Assembly (NCBI GenBank): GCA_030062745.1 | Contig: CP099846.1 | Coordinates: 25,813,201 to 25,877,200 of the forward strand | DNA: 64,000 nucleotides | DNA from: Capitulum mitella | Taxonomy: Eukaryota; Arthropoda; Thecostraca; Pollicipedomorpha; Pollicipedidae | Reading direction: 5' to 3' | Shown: piece by piece, positions 19,373-31,815 of the stretch | Numbering within the stretch: position 1 is the stretch's first letter | Layout of the letters: each line of letters opens with the position of its first letter | Notes under the pieces: model-generated | The model's input: the letters and a program-made list of their open reading frames with translations, nothing else | Databases searched by the model: none | What the model was told of the DNA's origin: nothing | Program-made: the position numbers and the translations under genes

Positions 19373-20930
19373 AAGACGCGAAGGCCTTTTATCGACTAAT
19401 TACTTCAAACTGACATAAAAGACTATCGAACGACCTACGTCCGGAACGACCCATATCCATCAACGTAGTAGACGGCGAGGACCGGTTCCTAGAAGCCACA
19501 GCACGGAGATGAAACGGAGGAAGCACCATCTGCACACCAGTCAACTGATGAGCTTCCCTTGGGCTTCGTTGTGACGTGCCAAAAAATCTCAGCGATGTTG
19601 TCGATAGCTACTGGAGACCACCAGAAGGTTGCGGCCTGTGCACCAGCTTGTGAACAGCGACGACGACGCAACACGCTACGACACAAGGTAATGCAGCTCT
19701 GACCGCCAGTCTGCGTGCGAATGGAGCTGCGTGGTATCTGTGTTTTGAGTGAACAACTACTGGTATTCGGTAGTACACTTCAAAATTATCTGAGCCTGAT
19801 TATTTCGCACGTCTAGGCGTTCATCCCAAACCGTGACGTAGCACGGCGCGAGCAGAAAAAGTAATTCCTCCACGATGAGCTGCTGATCAGATCACGGCGC
19901 TCAGTGTCATATCTATGCCGGCATGCGAGATCGATATAATAACGTTGTCTAGATGTTGGGAAGATATCCTTTGAAAGCAGACCCGAGCATAACTGAATTG
20001 TATGAACTGTACCTTAACTAAAACCACACCAAGTTTGGACACATTGCTCTATATCCATCCATAAAAATGTCATGCAGTATGCTGCACCTTATCATTGTTG
20101 CCTAGTACTACTCAACAGTGTCTAGCAAGCCTGATGATAACACAGAGTCCAGGACTTGGGCGTTGCATTTTCGACAAAAGACACGCAAGCACATGCACAT
20201 TGTTTTTGGATGGCGTGAAATATGAATCTCGGGATTCGAATCAAATCACAGCAATTAAAAATGGTGTATGAATTGGAATCGGGTCGATTCCCTGTTTTAC
20301 TATGTGAGTCAGGATCAAAATCACCTTAGGCTGTGAATCAGAATCAAACAGATGCATAACTTCCAGAGTCGCTTACAAGTTTGGTCATCACACACAGTGG
20401 GCGTCCGTACAAGCCTCCGGGTCGCCCGTTCAAGGCTCGGGGTGCCGTTTAAAATCTCAGGAGCGCCCCTTCAGGCCTGATGGGCACATAGCCTGGTCTG
20501 TAGGAGTCCGTTCAGGCCTCGTGGGAGGGGAACTACTTGTTCTTTCAGAGAAGCCCTGATCTATATTTTACGTGCAGGAGAGGCGTCCTTGCCGCTGTGT
20601 GCCATATCAAGGAAGTATATGCTTAAATGATACACCACCTCCACTGGCCAACAATCGTCATTACCATTTGAACGCTTTCAACAAACACGGGAAGACCATG
20701 GCCCAGTAGCCATCCTTTCAATACACCACGGTATACAGGCATAAGTGGTTCTCCATGCTGGCTAGACCGCAAGTGTTGCTTTTAGCCAGACTAAAAAGAC
20801 GTCGCTGCAAAAAAAAAAATAAAAAAAGAAGAAAAAACTTTCTCGCTGCCATGACTGGGTCACCATCGAGCTAAGATATGCATGTTCGTAGCTTAGCGTT
20901 GCGCAGTTTGAACATCGCTGGGGTGATGTG
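19373..20930. other. Intergenic, no gene recognised
   Basis: A few weak G/C-rich repeat words (for example GGGCGTCCGTACAAGCCTC near 20400) suggest an eroded minisatellite at 20395-20530. Poly-A-like tracts at 20809-20835. No coding similarity. Confidence 0.4.
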
Positions 20931-21106
20931 CACCGGCGGATCCAGGGGGGAGGCATCGGGCACATGCCCCCATTTTGCTGGGAAACTCGGGGCCAACATG
21001 TCTTCCTCTCCTCCCGATGGAAATCAAAGATATTTTCTAAAACATGATCATATAAGGTGAGTGCCCATTTGGAGATTTGGTCCCCCTTAGGCCTGGATCC
21101 GCCCGT
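20931..21106. mobile_element. Short MITE with GGCGGATCCAGG termini
   Basis: CACCGGCGGATCCAGGGGGG at the left and CCTGGATCCGCCCGTG at the right form imperfect inverted termini about 176 bases apart. This terminus type is common in hAT-like MITEs. No target duplication was found. Confidence 0.5.
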
Positions 21107-21354
21107 GCAACTGTCATCCTTGACTGGGAGAAACCCGACTGAGTGAACTGGGCCTAGAGTCAAGGGTGAAAATAAAAATACTCAGCAGCAATCACTAGCC
21201 ACAAATAAAACCTCTTGCCTTACACTTACACAGCTTCTTACATCAAGTTAGCAAGTCACAATTAATCAACAGATGCACATTAATAAGCAAAACGTTTTCC
21301 CAGCTTCTCAACTCATTTTACATTTTCGTTTAGTGCTACTTTCAATGCTGAGAC

Positions 21355-21624
21355 CAGGGACGTAGCCAAGTGGGGGGCCATGGGGGCCATGGCCCCCCTG
21401 AGCCAAGCGGTGTACACTAGATACATGGCGATTTCGCATGAATACGTAATAGTGATCATATATATGCTGCAAAAACAAACATTATTTGTCTTCCTGTGCA
21501 TTAAATATGAGATAAATTGCCTAAAATTGCTGCCTTTTCTTGTAAATTTCGTCATATGCCTGTGGCATATGACAAAATTTGACATTTGCCCCCCCCCCCG
21601 AGGAAAATCCTGGCTACGTGCCTG
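21355..21624. mobile_element. hAT-like MITE family E, copy 2
   Basis: Begins CAGGGACGTAGCCAAG and ends TGGCTACGTGCCTG. The flanks GCTGAGAC (21347-21354) and GCTGAGAT (21625-21632) form an 8-bp target duplication with one mismatch. 270 bp, non-coding. Confidence 0.8.
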
Positions 21625-21632
21625 GCTGAGAT

Positions 21633-24600
21633 ACCATGGTTCTTCTCATAAACAACAATAATAAATGGTCTCACTTATTAGGTAAACAACGCATGTATTC
21701 AAATAAATCAGCCTTGTGAATCGACGCTCTGAATCGAATCTTTACAACTTAAGGCATCACACTGAAAACACATTCACCCCTGGGTAGAGAGTTTAAGGCC
21801 AAACAACCCTTAAAGCAGGTGTACTGGGGCAGGTATTAATCCCCGAACGGGAGTTTTGCCCCAGAGTAACGCATTTTACTCCCTATTTGAAACTTTTCAC
21901 ACATAGGTAACTTACTTCTTCCCTTCCTATCTACTCTGGATTCGATGGTAAAGAACGCCTTCCTCCAGTTCCGTTATCCGCAGCACATGGGTAACAAGAT
22001 ATTTACCACCGTATCGTGAGTAAGTGCAAGAGTAATACCCTTCCGTCAAGAGTAGTTACTACCTTTTCATAAACTCGAGAGTAACCTACCCATGTTGTGG
22101 AAATCTTTTTTCCCGCGCGACACTTCCGAGGGACACCATCTTTTCCATAGTAAACTGAACGGGGGAGGAAGACGTTCATAAGGTGCGTTTATTTTCTTAG
22201 GTATTTTCACTCCAAAAGCGTGAAGCAAATGATGATCTTCAAGCAATAGACAGGGACTGCATAATGTATATCCACTTGACCCATGCCAATGGCTACATCA
22301 TTATCAATGCGAACGTTTGGGGTTGGACACAAACCTGGCGCGATCCCAACTCCAACCTTCTGTCATCAAACAGTAGATTGCATTGTTGTCTTGAAGCAAA
22401 TATCACACATGTAATGTGGTAAAGCCTGCAGGATTCATTGTTTTTGGTAATCTTTCATGTTATTGTTGATATTTCATGATAAATCCAGGGATATGGAAAT
22501 GGGGGGGAGGCAGTCTAGGAATGCCAGTTGTAAGTTGTTCTGCAGGCTGTAAAATGCTAATGTAAGCTCATTTTTGTTGCCTTTTTTAACATTTACAACT
22601 TCACTTTTATTTGTATATATTTATTATGTATAATTATAAAGCGTTTATTGCATTTTTTAAATTATTTATTACAAAAACTCAGCATTGATGCCAGGACGTG
22701 GCATGGTGAACACGGTTTTAAAGCCAAGACTAGAAACTGTCAATGACCAGTTATCTTTGCAGTATGCCATGCACTAAGATTTGATAATGGAAATGTTTGA
22801 AGCACAAACGGAGTTTCGTCAAATTAGACGAGCATCTATGTCTAGATTTCCCCCAAATACTGTTTGTAGTTGTTTTCTAGTATTTTTTTTTAAATCTTTA
22901 CGTGATGTGGGTCACACATTGAGGGCCAAGGCAGACATTGGGAGCACATGGCGGGGCAATCCCCAGAGATACAAAGTTTCCCTTTATGATCTTGGACATA
23001 AAAAATGCCCGAGTTATAACGCAGTTTTGTGCCAGAGAATATTTATATATCCTAGTGATACCTAATTTTCCCCTGGTTGTTCAGTTTTGCAGGTATTCCT
23101 ATGGTAATACCAACAAGTCATCATAGAAAATACCAGCATTAGTATTTTCAGACAGATCGTGGCAATATGTCATTACAAATTATCCTTCAATACCACATGA
23201 TGACACATATGACAGGAATATTTTCCTGCTATACATTTGCTTTGCATTAGCACAGTAAAATGACATGCTACGAACTTTGCAAGATCCAGTTCATTCTAGT
23301 CTTTTGCAGCCAGAAGCTTTATTGAATATCTGATATTCCTATTTGCGAGTCTTAATACAGTAAAAGTGAATCCACCAAAGCAAGAATATTGTCACCAGGA
23401 AAAATGTAAATACTGCCGAGATAGTTACAACCGGTTCATTAAAAAGAAGTGGTTGATGCGGTAGCAATGTGAATACATTCTGGTCAGGTGGAAAACCTCC
23501 CTACACCTAAAATTTGTGTTTTTGTTGCGTTTTAGGTAATACAGGTTTACAGAGGCAGTCACCCAAAATGTTGCAGAATTATTACCAAACCGTGAATCGC
23601 AAAAAAAGGCTGAACCGCTAAGCCAGCTAAATCAGGAAGATACACTGCCACTTTCTGCGTCTTTACATCACCAATATGATGATGGAAATGACGTGTAAAT
23701 GTAAATGTAACAGACGATGTTGTTGACCTGCATCGTCGTTTGCAAACTGGGATTTGGGCGAGTTGCATGGCAGTGTACGTATTGACTATCGCTAGGCAGC
23801 TAATGCAGTAATAGCCGCGTCATCTAAACCTTCTTTACAACTTCCTACGTATTCATAGAAGACAGCAGGAGGGAGTCAGCGACGAAAGCAAAACAACACT
23901 GTTTTTGGGTTAAGGCACACAGCCTCTTGAGCTGAGATGTCCAAAGTCTTAAGTGCAATAGGGGGGAAGCGGGGGGAGGGGGCAGGCGAGGCCGCGGCCT
24001 CGCAACGTTTTTGAAATTTAACACTGACCCTATGGGCTTTGCCTGGATGAAAATGACCCAGAATGTTTCTTTCCTCTTCCCACCCCAACTGTGGAGGAGT
24101 TCCCGCGCCCCTGCTTGTCAGTTTTTCTTTGGCGCCGCTGTCAAGCACCACTAAACTTGTAAACTACTGCTATCCCCATGCTGCAATCGCTGAATTCAAA
24201 CGCATCATACGTCCTTTCTAAGGACTTTGACTACAAAAATATAAAAAAATTCACAAGAAATCCAGAAGCTGCAAAGTGTAGACACGCACACAAACACTGT
24301 AATTTTTCCCTCTCCGTGTCTTTATTTCTTTTTTTTTGTAGCCGATTACGTGAAGAACTAGAAAGCAGAACCAGACAATTATTGACATTCCGATGCTTTA
24401 CTTGTGTACAAAAGAACACCCGGAACGTGCATATTGGTAACTGCCAGTTAGCTAATGCAGTAATAGCCGCGTCACATCAACGTCCTGAGCATTTTTCCCG
24501 TGTTCAAAAAAAAAACGGAAGGGAATGCGATCCTGTCACGAGAGGCTCGGTAGTGCACCGGCTGGACCTAAGGTCATTGACCTTGCATTGCTTCTTAAGA

Positions 24601-25031
24601 TTCGGCATATAAAATTGCAAGGTCCTATGAGGTGCTATTGCTGTTGTGAGTCCAACGGAATCAGTTCACCCGTAAAAGGTATAAGCAATACATTTTTTGG
24701 ATGTTGATCTCTGGTCTGACCTATGTCAGTAGACCTGCATGACCTCACAGCACAAATTTGACAGAAGGTGCCAACAAATTCAGGAATAGGTACGGGAAAT
24801 TCTAGTGGACTCCGCTTTTTGGTCTTTTAACTGTCGCCAAAAAGCCGAATGGGACATCCAACTTTTCTCGGCTAGGCGTGGGTTACTGATCATCTGAACA
24901 TGGAAAACAAATATTTCCATGTTCTGTTGCGGGTTTAGGTTGTTCTCATCGAGAAGATATCTGTTCATGAAGCATTCTAGTATTTCCATACACGTGCTAT
25001 ATATTTGTTCTTGAATTCGCATGCTTTTCAG
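21633..25031. other. Intergenic, no gene recognised
   Basis: AT-rich, with short open frames only. A 25-base word starting AGCTAATGCAGTAATAGCC is repeated exactly at 23798 and 24450 in direct orientation. If the exon at 25032 is real, its upstream exons could lie here, but I could not identify them. Confidence 0.4.
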
Positions 25032-25249
25032 AGGAAGCAGTGGAACACCTGCTGTACCTGCTGCAGAAGTACGGCGTCGTGTTTGGACCTCCTGCGCCCC
25101 GAGGACCTCCTTGTATGGACAGTCACGCACTGTACGTGAAGGAGGTTGGAGGAGAACTGGTGTGCCAGTTCGGGCCCACAGCTGATGACGTCACGAAATT
25201 GCTCACTTGGGCAACCAGCTTTGCAGTGCCCGCACATACAATTAATTAG
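25032..25249 (+). CDS. Putative 3'-terminal exon, unknown protein
   Basis: A good acceptor (GCATGCTTTTCAG) opens a frame of about 72 codons that starts two bases into a codon and ends with TAG at 25247-25249. The peptide is well-composed: EAVEHLLYLLQKYGVVFGPP (amphipathic helix), then PRGPPCMDSHALYVKEVGGE, then LVCQFGPTADDVTKLLTWA. Codon use is more GC-rich than the flanks. I do not recognise the family. Against it: no upstream exon or downstream poly-A signal was identified, so a captured or relic exon is possible. Confidence 0.4.
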
Positions 25250-26430
25250 TTGAAGTGTAGAAACACCGCGGTTCTGATGACCAGCATGATCTTGAGAACC
25301 GAAAGTGGCTTCAGAGTGCCGCACAAAGTCGCCGGTGATGGACAAGTGAGAGGTTCTGCGTGCTGATCCAAATGCAAGTTTGATTTGAGTTTTGTTTCCG
25401 GCGGTTCGAGTTTGGTTTCGCATTTGGCTTTGCGTCTCTTGTTGTGCATACCCGTGGTTTGTTGTGCGCATACCCGTGCGTGCTTTGATTAGAAAACTAA
25501 ATAATAAATGCGATTTGAGGCCGCAGCGTGCTGTGACCCGTTTGGAACAACACTATCAAAGGTCATGTGGATTTGAGGCGAGAAATTGGTGGATTGGGTT
25601 TATCCACGTAGCAAGTGCGCACTGAAGTCATAATTACTTGTATGATATGGATGGGGAACCTGCAACAAGATAGTAATTTTGCTCTCAAGAGGAGGGGAAA
25701 ATATGTGGGCGGGTCTCCTACTCCAAAATCGAGGGTTTTTGTAACCCTACGTACGGGAGTAAACCGCACGGGTTACCTGTCCGACGAAAGTTCTTGGCTT
25801 AAGGTTAACCCCTGGAGCAAGAATATGTCAAAAGGAGTAACTCTCAGAGAAGAGGTAAGATACCCTCACATTGAGGGTAGATTTTATCCCCATTTTGGGA
25901 CTGAAAAACGATTGTTGATGCTCTCAACCGGTATAGAGGGTTAACTCTCTGAGCGGGAACAAAATTGTTTTCAGTGCAGTTTGATTCTGTCCTGAGTTCC
26001 GGACCGAAAGGTAGCTCTGATTCTGATTCTGATTCATAGCTGTCAAACATGGAACTGATTCTGATTCTGATTCAGGGAAAGAGGCAGAGAATCAGAACCG
26101 ATTCTTATTCGATTTTGGATCGCCTACAGGTCTGGCAATGACGTCCGGAAAAATATGGCCGCTGTGAATTTGTTTTGACGTCATTTTCATTAATCTCTGT
26201 TCACCCCATACATCCACCCGAACACGAGCCTTGGCCAGCCGCAGTCAGGGATCGCCGCAATTCGGTGTGAGCTACAATGGCGTAGCAAAAAGGGGAGGGC
26301 AGAATGAACCTGAAAGGGTCACACTGTTCCGAACTCATGGCCTGGAAGGATATGTTTTTCGGTCGTGGGTTTTCCCCATGGCTTTTTTCCCCATGATCAT
26401 GTTTCGTTCCATGGACTCTGTGGGGGCCAT
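25250..26430. other. Intergenic, short GATTCT repeats
   Basis: Nothing coding recognised. GATTCT hexamers recur at about 26008-26110. Confidence 0.4.
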
Positions 26431-27503
26431 GACATGATCCAGAAACCATGAGACAATTAAGGACTCCTGAGGCAGTCAAGCGCCCTGAGATAATCAGAGG
26501 CCTTGAGATAGTCAGGGGCCGTGAGATAGTCAGGGCCCTGAAGCAGTCAGGGGCCGTGGTACAGTCATGGGCCTGAGACAGTTGGAGGCCCTGGGATGGT
26601 CAGGTGTCATGGGACGGTCAGGGGCCCTGAGATATCCATGAACTTTGCGACAGTCAGAAACCCTGAGACAGCCAGAAACCTTTAAGACAGTCAGGGGACT
26701 TGGTATAGTCAGAACCCTGGGACAGACAAGGGGCCGTAGGATGGTCAGGGGCCCTGGGATGGACAGGGGTCCAGGGATGACTTTGAGCCTTGGGACAGTC
26801 ATTATCCCTGAGACATTCACGGGCCTAGGGACAGTCTGGGGCCCAGCGGCAGCCAGAGGTCTCGGGAGTCTTGACTCCTGAGACATTGAGGGGCCAACAG
26901 TGGTCAGGGTCCTAGGGACAGTAATGAGTCTGAAACATTCAGAGGTACTGGGAGATGACGTCCCCTGGAGAAGTCAGGTGGCCTGTATGGGCAGGGGTCC
27001 TGGGACAGCCAGGAACCCTCAGACTTTCAGGGGCACGTGGATGGTCGGGAGTCCTGGGACCCTCAGGAGCCCTAAAACGGTCAGGGTCTTGCGCCTGAAA
27101 GCGTTTTCCTCCCTGAGGCCGTTTAGTTACAGGAGCCTATCTCAGAGCACTAGTGACCCAATGGATCTGATCACCTTGGGTCCTGACTGTCCCAGCTCCG
27201 TTTGTACTGTCTCAGGTGTACCCAGTAGGGTAGCCAAGGGTAGAGCGACGGAGGCGACTGCCTCCTCCTCAAAATCGACTTAGGGCCCTGAGGCCACCAA
27301 CGACGCCGAGATGGTCAGGGACTCTGGGATGGTAAACAGCCAGCGGCCCTGTAACGTTCAGGGGTCTTGGGATGATCGTGTCCATGACATGTCCATTATG
27401 TATGTGACGATCGGAACCCCTGATACAGCCAGAAACCCTGCAACAGTCCGAGGCCCTGGGGCCGTGGCGCGGAGAAGGTCATTGGCCCTAGGATGATCGA
27501 GGG
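26430..27503. repeat. Degenerate GGGACAGTCAGGGGCC minisatellite, array 1
   Basis: About 35-40 imperfect units of about 20-30 bases built from 'CTGGGACAGTCAGGGGCC', with variants such as GATGGTCAGG and GATAGTCAGG. Short open frames across it are by-products. The same array continues at 29486-29648 and 31133-31320 on the far side of two inserted transposons, and homologous arrays lie at 42165-42373, 44344-44690 and 63030-64000. Confidence 0.8.
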
Positions 27504-29485
27504 TAGGGATGCACCGGATATCCGGTCCGGCCGGATATCCGACCGGATATTTGAGGTTATCCGGTATCCGGTATCCGGCCGGATATTTCCATGATCCGGC
27601 CGAATATTGCCGGATATTTGGCCTTCCGGTGTGCGATTGAGACGTCCTTGTGTCTGCCTATAAAACCGTTTCAGGAGCAACGTGCCTTGTTATATAAGAC
27701 TGTCGAAGTGCCTGACGGTTCTAAGGTCTGTCTGGAGCACTACTTTTTCTTCTTAGTTCGGAAGGGTTGAGACGTTATTTGCAAGGGATGGACTCAAGCT
27801 CAGAGTAGTGTAGCAACAGCCAGGATATGCTCAGGCGACCATTTCGTAGCGCATCATCTTCCTATTTTCCAAACATTTTTATTTGTCTCAAATACTCTTG
27901 TACAAATTCATTAGCCCTCGCCCGTAAGGGGGGGGGGGATGGTGCAACCCCTGCTGAGGTTTTCCGAGGGTCATGAACTCATGTCATGTGGTCGGCGGGA
28001 AACACCTCATTTTTGTCTTTGGGAATGCGATAGGAAATAGGTATTGCAAAACAACCTATGTATTCCGATTCCTCAAGTTGTAAGGAAAAAGTGGTGTAAA
28101 TTTGGTGTGGTTTGTCTTTTGTTTCATCTAAAGACGGCACAGTGCAACGAACAGTTGACTTTTGCTCCGACGGGCGGATGATGAGCCTGCAGTACGAGGG
28201 CATGCCTAAAATTCGATTTTGTTTTGGATCTCAATTTGGAAAGCGCACTTAAGGTACATAAGTTACGATTTTCGGCTAAATCCAAGTCACCCTAGATCAT
28301 TGGCTTCAGATGACCTTGGATAACCTAAGATGACCCTGATATGTTATTTGACAGTAGTGTTTGTTAACTGAGATACTACATTTGACTCCAGCTTCTATTA
28401 TTGTGTACAGAAAATACTTCTGCACCTCCGAAAACGCATTTAAACCGACGACCTCCCTTGACAAGAATTGGCCTAACATGACCTGGATCAGACTCCAGGG
28501 GTGAAATACAATCATGTGGTGTACAGAAAGGCTCATAATTGACTGACAAACACTATGATATCTGTTTCGCTCCATTGTCATTTATTCTTTCATGCTCATT
28601 TGCACTTAAACTCAAAAAGTACCACTTTCTGCCAATTTTTGACGTTTGACCCCATCTGGAAGATCATCCGTTGACATGAGACATTAAAAAGGGATGCCAG
28701 TCGTGAGATCTCATCTCGTGCAACAAACTAGTTTTTCCGCGACGCTCTAGGACGCAAGGTGTTGAAAGGCTGTGGGGTCGTACCAACTTCCCTCCCCCCC
28801 CCCTTTTACGTCCGCCTTATGCAGAAGGCCCTAAACGGGCAAGCATTAAGGGCATTGGCGCAGACAAAGGTTGGCCCGGGGGCCCGGGTTTCCTTCTTAG
28901 GCCCGCGTTTTTTTTTGTGAAAATCATAACACACCGTCTTCCCAGCAGGTGGTTTTTGTATGATTTCAGTTTACACTGGGCTCCGGGCCCCCTCCTCAAG
29001 AAATCCCTGGCTGCGCCCCTGGTTAAGGGGCAATATACTTCAGAGGACATACATTAGTATTTGTACGGAATGGTTATCAAGACAGGTATTTGAGGTCTAC
29101 CAAGGCGTTATAATGGCATTCTGCGGATTTTGGAACATTTGCCCTTTGCCCTCAGGCAGAGATGGTGATCGATGATCTACACTACGATCGCTGCGTTCTT
29201 TCTTCTTTTTTTTACCATGAAACATGGGGAAATCTCGCAATAACTTTAAGCGATAGGTGGAAGGATTCGCAAATTCTTGACATTTTTTTGTTTAGTATTT
29301 TCCAGTTTTTCAGACCTTTTTACCGCAGAATTTTTCGTCCCATTTTCCAGCAACAAATAGCAAATACAAATAGTTATCGATAACATCCGGTATCTGGTCG
29401 GAAATACGGCCGGATATCCGGCACCCCGGTCCGGCATATCCGGTATCCGGCCGGATCACAAAAATCCAGATCCGGTGCATCCCTA
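27504..29485. mobile_element. Non-autonomous hAT element A, copy 1
   Basis: Ends TAGGGATGCACCGGATATCC and GGATCCGGTGCATCCCTA type inverted repeats, followed inwards by many CCGGATAT words that can fold. The 8-bp target duplication is ATCGAGGG (27496-27503) / GTCGAGAG (29486-29493). The uninterrupted site GTCGAGGG is present at 63780-63787 in array 3. 1982 bp; no transposase recognised. Confidence 0.85.
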
Positions 29486-29656
29486 GTCGAGAGCCCCCGG
29501 ACGGCCAGGGACCCGGGTACTGTCGGGGACAAAGAATGGTCAAGGGTCCTGAGACAGTCACGGGCACTGGTACAATGAGGAATCTGGGAAGAGCAGAGGT
29601 CTTGTGATGGTACAGGCCCGGGGACGGTCAGGACTCCAGAACCTAGACCCTACAAC

Positions 29657-30584
29657 TAGGGATGCACCGGATCGGGATTTTTGTAATCCGGCCGGATACC
29701 GGATATGCCGGATCGGGTGCTGGATATCCGGCCGGAACCAGGATATTATGGATAAATATTTTTATTTGATATTTGTTGCTGGAAAATGAGACGAAAATGA
29801 CTGCGCTGGAAAAGAAACGTCTGAAAACTGAAAATAGCCTCGCAATAATTCTGTATCCCTCAGAGTTATTGCGAGGTTTCCGCAATATTTTAAAAAATAA
29901 AAAAAATAATAATAAAAAAATTTTTAAAATTTTAAAATTTTTATATATTTTTTTTTTTTAAAATTTTTTTAATAAATTTATTTTTTTTAATTAAAAATTT
30001 TAATTGTTGAGGGTTTTTAAAAAAATTTAAATTTTTGAGAAAAAAAAAGATTTTTTTTTTAAAAATTTTTTTTAAATTTTTAAGTTTCAGCCAGGGGGGC
30101 CTAGCTTTTACTTTGCTGTTATGGGCTTTTAAATGGGTTTGGGGTTTTTGGGGGGGGGTTTTTGGGAAGAGTTTTAAAAATTTTAGCCTGGGTTGTTGAT
30201 GGTTTTATAGACTATTTTGATGGTAAAATTTTGGGTTTTAAAATTATTTTTTTTTAATTAATTTTTTAATTTTTTTTTTTTTAATTTTTAAATATAATTA
30301 AAAATTATTATAATTATTATTTTTTTTTTTTTTTTTATTTTGGGGGGTTTTTTTTTTTTTTTTTTTTTTAAGGGTTTTTTATATTTTTTTTTTTTTTTAA
30401 AATTTTTTTTTAATAATTATTTTATTAAATTTATTTTTTAATTTTATTTTATTTTTTTTGTAAATATATTTTTAAATAAATTTTTTTTTATTTTGGCCTC
30501 CCCTCCTCGCCCGGGCCCCCCCCCCCCCAAAAAAAAGTTTTTTTTTTAAAATTTATTAAAATAATTTTTTTTTTTTTTTTTTTT

Positions 30585-30624
<40 letters not shown>

Positions 30625-31132
30625 TTTTTTTTTTTTTTTTACCCTCCTTATTCCCTACGCTTTTTTTCCCCTTCCCGCCTCCCTTGTTGGTCCCTCCCTC
30701 CCCTTCCCCTCCCCCCTACTACAGGGTTGGTTTGGTTTTTTTATTTTGTTTGAGAGTTTTAGAAATATGTTTTATTTATTGGGGGGTGGGGGGGTTGGTG
30801 GGGTTCTGTTTTTTTTGTTGTTGGTTTTTTTTTTTTTTTTTTTTTTCTTTTTTTTTTAATTATTTTTTCTTAATTTTTTTTTTTTAAGATGGGGAAGTTT
30901 TGTTCCCGCCCAGCCCTCGGCTGTTTTCAGACACGGCGATTGTTTTTTATGGGGGGTGTTTTTCTTCCGGTTTTTTTTTTTTTTTTAGTAGAGTTTTTGT
31001 TTTTTTTCATAAAGGGCCAACTTCCGGACAATTTCCGGCCGGGTCAGGGGATATTTTCGGCGGTTCGCGGTTCCGGGTTCTTTTTTTTTTTGCCGGGGGG
31101 CGGGGCCGGACCGGATATCCGGTGCATCCCTA
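29657..31132. mobile_element. hAT element B, present in one copy only
   Basis: Starts TAGGGATGCACCGGATCGGG, ends CCGGATATCCGGTGCATCCC TA, with perfect 8-bp duplication CCTACAAC at 29649-29656 and 31133-31140. The empty site with a single CCTACAAC lies at 44507-44514 in the other duplicate. The ends are related to element A. The interior from about 29880 is low-complexity sequence of doubtful quality. Confidence 0.85.
29880..31095. other. Homopolymer-dominated block, probably corrupted consensus
   Basis: Almost entirely runs of T, A, G and C (T runs beyond 25), with occasional recognisable words and G or C runs in place of mixed sequence. Nothing else in the window except 52612-52958 has this texture. 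Probably unpolished single-read or low-coverage sequence in the centre of hAT element B. Confidence 0.6.
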
Positions 31133-31320
31133 CCTACAACCCTAGATGGGCAGAAACAGTCAGGGGCCTAGGGATGGCTAGCGGTCTCGGGAGAGTCATG
31201 AGTCCTGAGACAATCACGGGCCTACGACTGCCTACGACAGCCAGAGGCGTTGGAACAGTTCGAGGCCTTAGGACAACACAGTCAGGGGCCCTGAGACGGT
31301 CAGACTCCTTGAGAGCCAAG
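31133..31320. repeat. Minisatellite array 1, final segment
   Basis: Continues the GGGACAGTCAGGGGCC-type units after hAT element B and ends at GAGAGCCAAGTAAATAGG. Confidence 0.75.
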
Positions 31321-31744
31321 TAAATAGGTTGAATGCAGTGCTCATGGAGCGCTGAACCAAGCGCCTAATTCTCCGTCTAACTTGACAACACCCAAAAACG
31401 TGACTGACACACAAACGACGATATGCGACGCAGTAATAATCCAACCGCATACATAACGGCGGCTTGCACCTTGCTGCAAAACAAATATGCAGGGGAATGA
31501 CAGAGGTGCGCACCAGAGATCACATCTGAGTAGTGTGCGGGGACGACGAGAAAGAAAAAGAGCGCACCTGAGGGAGAAGCCCCCAGGGACACGCACAATG
31601 GCGAATCGGGAGGCCGACTGCCCACCACTTGCCGATCTGTTACTGATCTCAGTTCGGACTCACGTGGCGAAGGGTCAGCCGGCCGATTAAAAACAAAAAA
31701 GGCAGGAGTAAAATAAAGACGTATAAAACTAGCAGTATCCAACG

Positions 31745-31815
31745 CCAACGCCGGGCATCGAACCAGGTTTGCTCACATGTCTCTCGAGGATCTCACCATA
31801 CCACCCAACTATCTT
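31745..31815 (-). other. tRNA-like / SINE-head sequence
   Basis: On the minus strand, a B-box match GGTTCGATGCC (31764-31754) is preceded by a GGTATGGTGAGATCC A-box-like word. A 4-of-5 T stem and an imperfect anticodon stem can be drawn, but position 33 is not T and there is no good acceptor stem. More likely a degenerate tRNA gene or tRNA-derived SINE head than a functional tRNA. The sister copy is at 45121-45185. Confidence 0.3.

Noticed and set aside
26430..27503. A CRISPR-like array, because of regularly repeated short units.
   Set aside because: Units are contiguous and degenerate with no unique spacers, and the genome is eukaryotic. It is a minisatellite.
30684..31323. Phe-rich open frames resembling membrane proteins.
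   Set aside because: They are translations of T homopolymers in a block of doubtful sequence quality.
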